From NCBI GenBank assembly GCA_028335825.1, contig JAIOKI010000009.1, forward strand, positions 496,001-560,000: DNA of 64,000 nt, given 5' to 3'. Below the pieces are notes generated by a model. It was not told the DNA's origin. It ran no database searches and saw only the letters and a program-made list of their open reading frames with translations. The DNA comes from Nosema muscidifuracis. Its lineage: Eukaryota > Microsporidia > Nosematidae. Both the position numbers and the translations under genes were made by a program. Shown piece by piece: positions 61,428-64,000 of the stretch. Numbering within the stretch: position 1 is the stretch's first letter; the number at the start of each line of letters is the position of its first letter.

Positions 61428-62480
61428 CCCCATAGAAGTTGTAATAATAGAAAACGGTTTTCTGAAAAATGAAAAAATATTATAAAACTTGATGATTATA
61501 AAATATATATCAAATCTCAAGAAGGAGATATTATTACTATAAAAAAGATATAGAGATGTTTAAAGATACAAATTTAAGATTATACGAAAATACTTTATTT
61601 TTTGTTAGTGGTATAGGTGAAATAATATTGATGAAATTATTAAGATATGTAATAAAATAAATATTTATATGAAAGTATTAGAAATTAATAATATTGAAGT
61701 AAATGGAAAATCTTATAGAATTTAATAATGTAAAGACTATATTGGATATTTCTATTAAGAATATTGAATGTATAGCATATATAAGAAATGAAATATCAAT
61801 CAATTTTGATAATGTTAAAATTAAATTTATAACTACTAATGAATGTATTAATGAAATAAAAGATGCTTGTAATGATAATATTGAAGAAGATTTACTAATT
61901 TTTGAAGTTATTAATATTGTATAACCTAGAGAAAAATATAATTTTAAATTGTATGAAGATTATTTAAAACTATTAAATATAGTTATGATCATAAAATATA
62001 TTATAAGAATACAAGTGAAATATAATACTTAGATAAAAATTTTTTTTATCCTTAGATACATTTATAAAACAAGGGCTTACAAAATATTATCTTTTAGAGT
62101 AGAAGAAGTAGATATAAATGTTAATGATTTAGGATTAGAAAAAAGATACAATTGTTTATTTTCTGAAGTATTTTGAAAAACTTACTACACTTAAATAATA
62201 ATAAGTAAATTTACTACAAGCGATCTGAAACGTGAATGTCTTATATTTTTACCAATATCAATAAAGATAAATCTTAAAGATGTTTATACTGTATAATAAA
62301 TGGAAGTTTGTTACAAACTAAGACATTTAATATGGTAATATCAGCTGATGCTAATTTTACTTTCAATGGGTTGTATAAAGAAAAATATATATTAAGAAAA
62401 TAATGTGCCGATAAGAAGTGAAGTATTTGAAGACGTATTGAGTTCTGATAAGAGTGTCAGTGATCTGAATGATGATATTT
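61428..62480 (+). pseudogene. Dead gene with a preserved CCCC motif; weak Skp1/BTB-like look
   Basis: TTTTACCCC at 61428-61431 is followed by ATA where an ATG is expected, and then EVVIIENGFLKNEKIL. Pieces in changing frames follow: KLDDYKIYIKSQEGDIITIK, MFKDTNLRLYENTLFFVSGI, DEIIKICNKINIYMKV, the open frame at 61703-61924 (IEFNNVKTILDISIKNIECI), and later ones to about 62480 (SEVFEDVLSSDKSVSDLNDD). The beginning is mildly like Skp1/BTB proteins (IKL.S.DG..I.I...). Many stops and a lost start codon show it is dead. Confidence 0.5.
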
Positions 62481-62695
62481 AAATTATATTGATATTTTAA
62501 TAAGTCATATTAAAATTAACTTTTATCATCACTTACAATAAGGATATTACATTATTTGAGTATCGACTCTACAATTAACATCTTCTTAATGAACTCTAAT
62601 GGTTGAACTTATTGTCAAGTTTTCTAGAACTTAAGAAAGAGAGAATATAAATATATATCTAAAATATTATAGAATATTTATTTATCTGTATTACA

Positions 62696-64000
62696 ATGAG
62701 GGTAAAGAAAGAGCAGGAAGAAAAAGTCGAAACTATAAAAAAACAAACTTCTGGAGCTAAAGAAAGACAAATAATAGCAGAAAAGGACGAGCAGGGCCCA
62801 GAACACACTAGTGTGCCCACTCACCCCACTTCTTTGTCTCTGGCAGCAGTACTTGGGAGTACCGAAGCTAGTGAAGAAGAGTGGCCTCAAATGGTGTTTC
62901 TATCAGTCATTAGTAGATTTGGTAGAATGCCGAGAGGAGGGTGGAAGCAAGCCACTGAGTTCTTCTGTGGAAAATTTGGCTCTAACATGAGTCCACTAGA
63001 ATTCAAAGGCAAGGCAAAGAAAGCGCTCATTAATATTAATGGGAGGCAGATGTCAGCCAGAGAACTCAAGGTGGACCCTACCAAAAGAAGAAAGACCGAA
63101 ACCGACTCGAAAGAAGGGATTAGTCTCTTCGAAACCGAGGTCTTCCTAAAAGCACGGAGAGTCTTTATAGAAAAACTCAATTTTCTAAAGGACCAAAGTG
63201 TGGACCAGGTAGAAAGAACGAGGAAGATTTCTTCCTTGAAGGTCGATCTGCTGAAACTTGATGCTACAGTCAAGGCGGTAGAGAACCATGTTAGATTACA
63301 CCCCCCTCATGATATGTCTGATATGGCAAGGATACTGCAAGCTGCGCAGATCTGCTATCAGGAGATGACCAAAAAGGAATCTAAGCCTTCTGTTTGGAAA
63401 GAGAGCATCTTGGAAAAGATTGCTGATATTGAAGACAAGGTTAAGCTCCTTGAAAAGGTCAGGGCATTTGATAAGCTTTCAAATGAAGAAAAGCGCAAAG
63501 CTAAGAAGATCATGCGAGAACTAAACATGCTAGCATGTTTAAAGCAAGATACTTCTGAAGATATTGCAATCTTCAACGAGAGAAAAGCGATATACTCAAG
63601 AAAACTGGAAGTCGCAGACCGACGCAGAGAGTATAGACGCGAAAATCAAAACTTTGAGCTCTATAGATGCAACTTCTATAGAAACCTTGGAGGTGCCAAA
63701 GAGGTCGCTCATAATGTGAGTAAAGATGATATTTGCTCTTTCTGGTCTACTATGTGGAATAAGAAAGAACAACCCAATAACTGCAATAGTTTTGGGGAAT
63801 ATCTCTTAGAGTACCTGCCTGATGATCAAGAGCAGATCACTTTTCCAACCTTTGAAGAGTTTGTGGATATTGTTAAATATCTGCCAAACTGGAAGGCTGC
63901 AGGATGTGATGGGATCTTTAACTTCTTCATTAAGAAGTGTGAAGCTCTACATCCTTTCCTCTACAATATTGTTAAGGAAATATGCCTGGATGGGAAAGAA
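62696..64000 (+). mobile_element. Non-LTR retrotransposon (LINE), 5' part, runs off the window
   Basis: A sharp jump from A/T-rich DNA to about 45% GC at 62690-62700 marks the left edge of an inserted element that continues beyond 64000. No LTR is present at this edge; coding starts almost immediately. Parts seen: an N-terminal region and the beginning of a reverse transcriptase. Confidence 0.8.
62696..64000 (+). CDS. LINE open reading frame with the start of a reverse transcriptase, partial
   Basis: An uninterrupted frame of 435 codons from the ATG at 62696 to the window end (in-frame stop 12 codons upstream, at 62660). Residues 1-60 are charged. Residues 60-110 (WPQMVFLSVISRFGRMPRGG, FCGKFGSNMSPLEFKGKAKK) look like a small DNA-binding helical unit, perhaps Myb-like. 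Residues 115-335 form Lys/Glu-rich helices, and 340-435 the beginning of the RT fold: SKDDICSFWSTMWN, then LPNWKAAGCDGIFNFFIKKC (the KxPGxDGI motif of LINE RTs) and HPFLYNIV. No APE-type endonuclease motifs are seen before the RT, which favours a LINE with a C-terminal restriction-like endonuclease (R2/R4/NeSL/CRE type); the missing 3' part would decide. Confidence 0.82.
   Translation, partial: MRVKKEQEEKVETIKKQTSGAKERQIIAEKDEQGPEHTSVPTHPTSLSLAAVLGSTEASEEEWPQMVFLSVISRFGRMPRGGWKQATEFFCGKFGSNMSPLEFKGKAKKALININGRQMSARELKVDPTKRRKTETDSKEGISLFETEVFLKARRVFIEKLNFLKDQSVDQVERTRKISSLKVDLLKLDATVKAVENHVRLHPPHDMSDMARILQAAQICYQEMTKKESKPSVWKESILEKIADIEDKVKLLEKVRAFDKLSNEEKRKAKKIMRELNMLACLKQDTSEDIAIFNERKAIYSRKLEVADRRREYRRENQNFELYRCNFYRNLGGAKEVAHNVSKDDICSFWSTMWNKKEQPNNCNSFGEYLLEYLPDDQEQITFPTFEEFVDIVKYLPNWKAAGCDGIFNFFIKKCEALHPFLYNIVKEICLDGKE

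Noticed and set aside
62678-63576. Three minus-strand frames at the right edge
   Set aside because: Antisense shadows of the open LINE reading frame starting at 62696.
1-64000. CRISPR array, rRNA genes, telomere repeats or further tRNAs
   Set aside because: Tandem arrays have no spacer structure, only one TTCGATT-type B box with a full cloverleaf was found, and no rRNA-like or telomere-like sequence was seen.

Overview
The window looks like a microsporidian genome of the large, very AT-rich type. Reasons: compact intron-free genes for conserved eukaryotic proteins (RPL3, PWP2, a short RPA14-like subunit, a 2-Cys peroxiredoxin, a homeobox protein). Many ATGs sit a few bases after a CCC run, the transcription/start signal known across Microsporidia. 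There is also a eukaryotic tRNA-Gly without encoded CCA, a subtilisin-like protease, and Ty3/gypsy and non-LTR elements of clearly higher GC than their surroundings. I cannot name the species from sequence alone.

Layout. 1-12.6 kb is a core block: tail-anchored protein (possible longin/SNARE), homeobox protein, RPA14-like, PWP2, a small unknown, RPL3, tRNA-Gly(GCC), peroxiredoxin, subtilase and a small unknown, separated by AT-rich spacers with short tandem repeats. 12.6-62.5 kb is an accessory block with long gene-poor spacers, five retroelement pieces or elements and many dead gene copies. Core-like genes inside it are an MFS sugar transporter (21.0 kb), a TOM1/HUWE1-type HECT ubiquitin ligase in two abutting frames (48.8-56.0 kb) and a NIF/FCP1-like HAD protein with an in-frame stop (57.7 kb). 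From 62.7 kb to the right edge lies the 5' part of a LINE.

The accessory block is dominated by three families that recur side by side. (1) Five C-terminally membrane-anchored cysteine-rich proteins (14.9, 27.4, 35.8, 40.4, 47.3 kb) share an almost invariant cysteine spacing, and each has a basic (R-x-x-R or KR) site before the membrane segment. (2) A roughly 540-residue family with hydrophobic N-termini (29.4, 42.8, 58.4 kb; dead copies at 45.0 and probably 56.9 kb). (3) HECT-domain genes: the TOM1-like gene, a shortened copy whose HECT domain is attached to an N-terminal membrane anchor (32.8 kb), and a dead copy (38.2 kb) that has lost the catalytic cysteine. None of families 1 and 2 matches anything I recognise. 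Their joint duplication, membrane or secretory features and rapid decay suggest a lineage-specific spore-surface or host-interface locus; that role is inference.

Several genes have start or frame problems (TOM1-like, the NIF-like gene, the 29.4 kb gene without ATG), so some may be recent pseudogenes or assembly errors. Several long frames open with TTG or GTG; I moved those starts to the first supported ATG.
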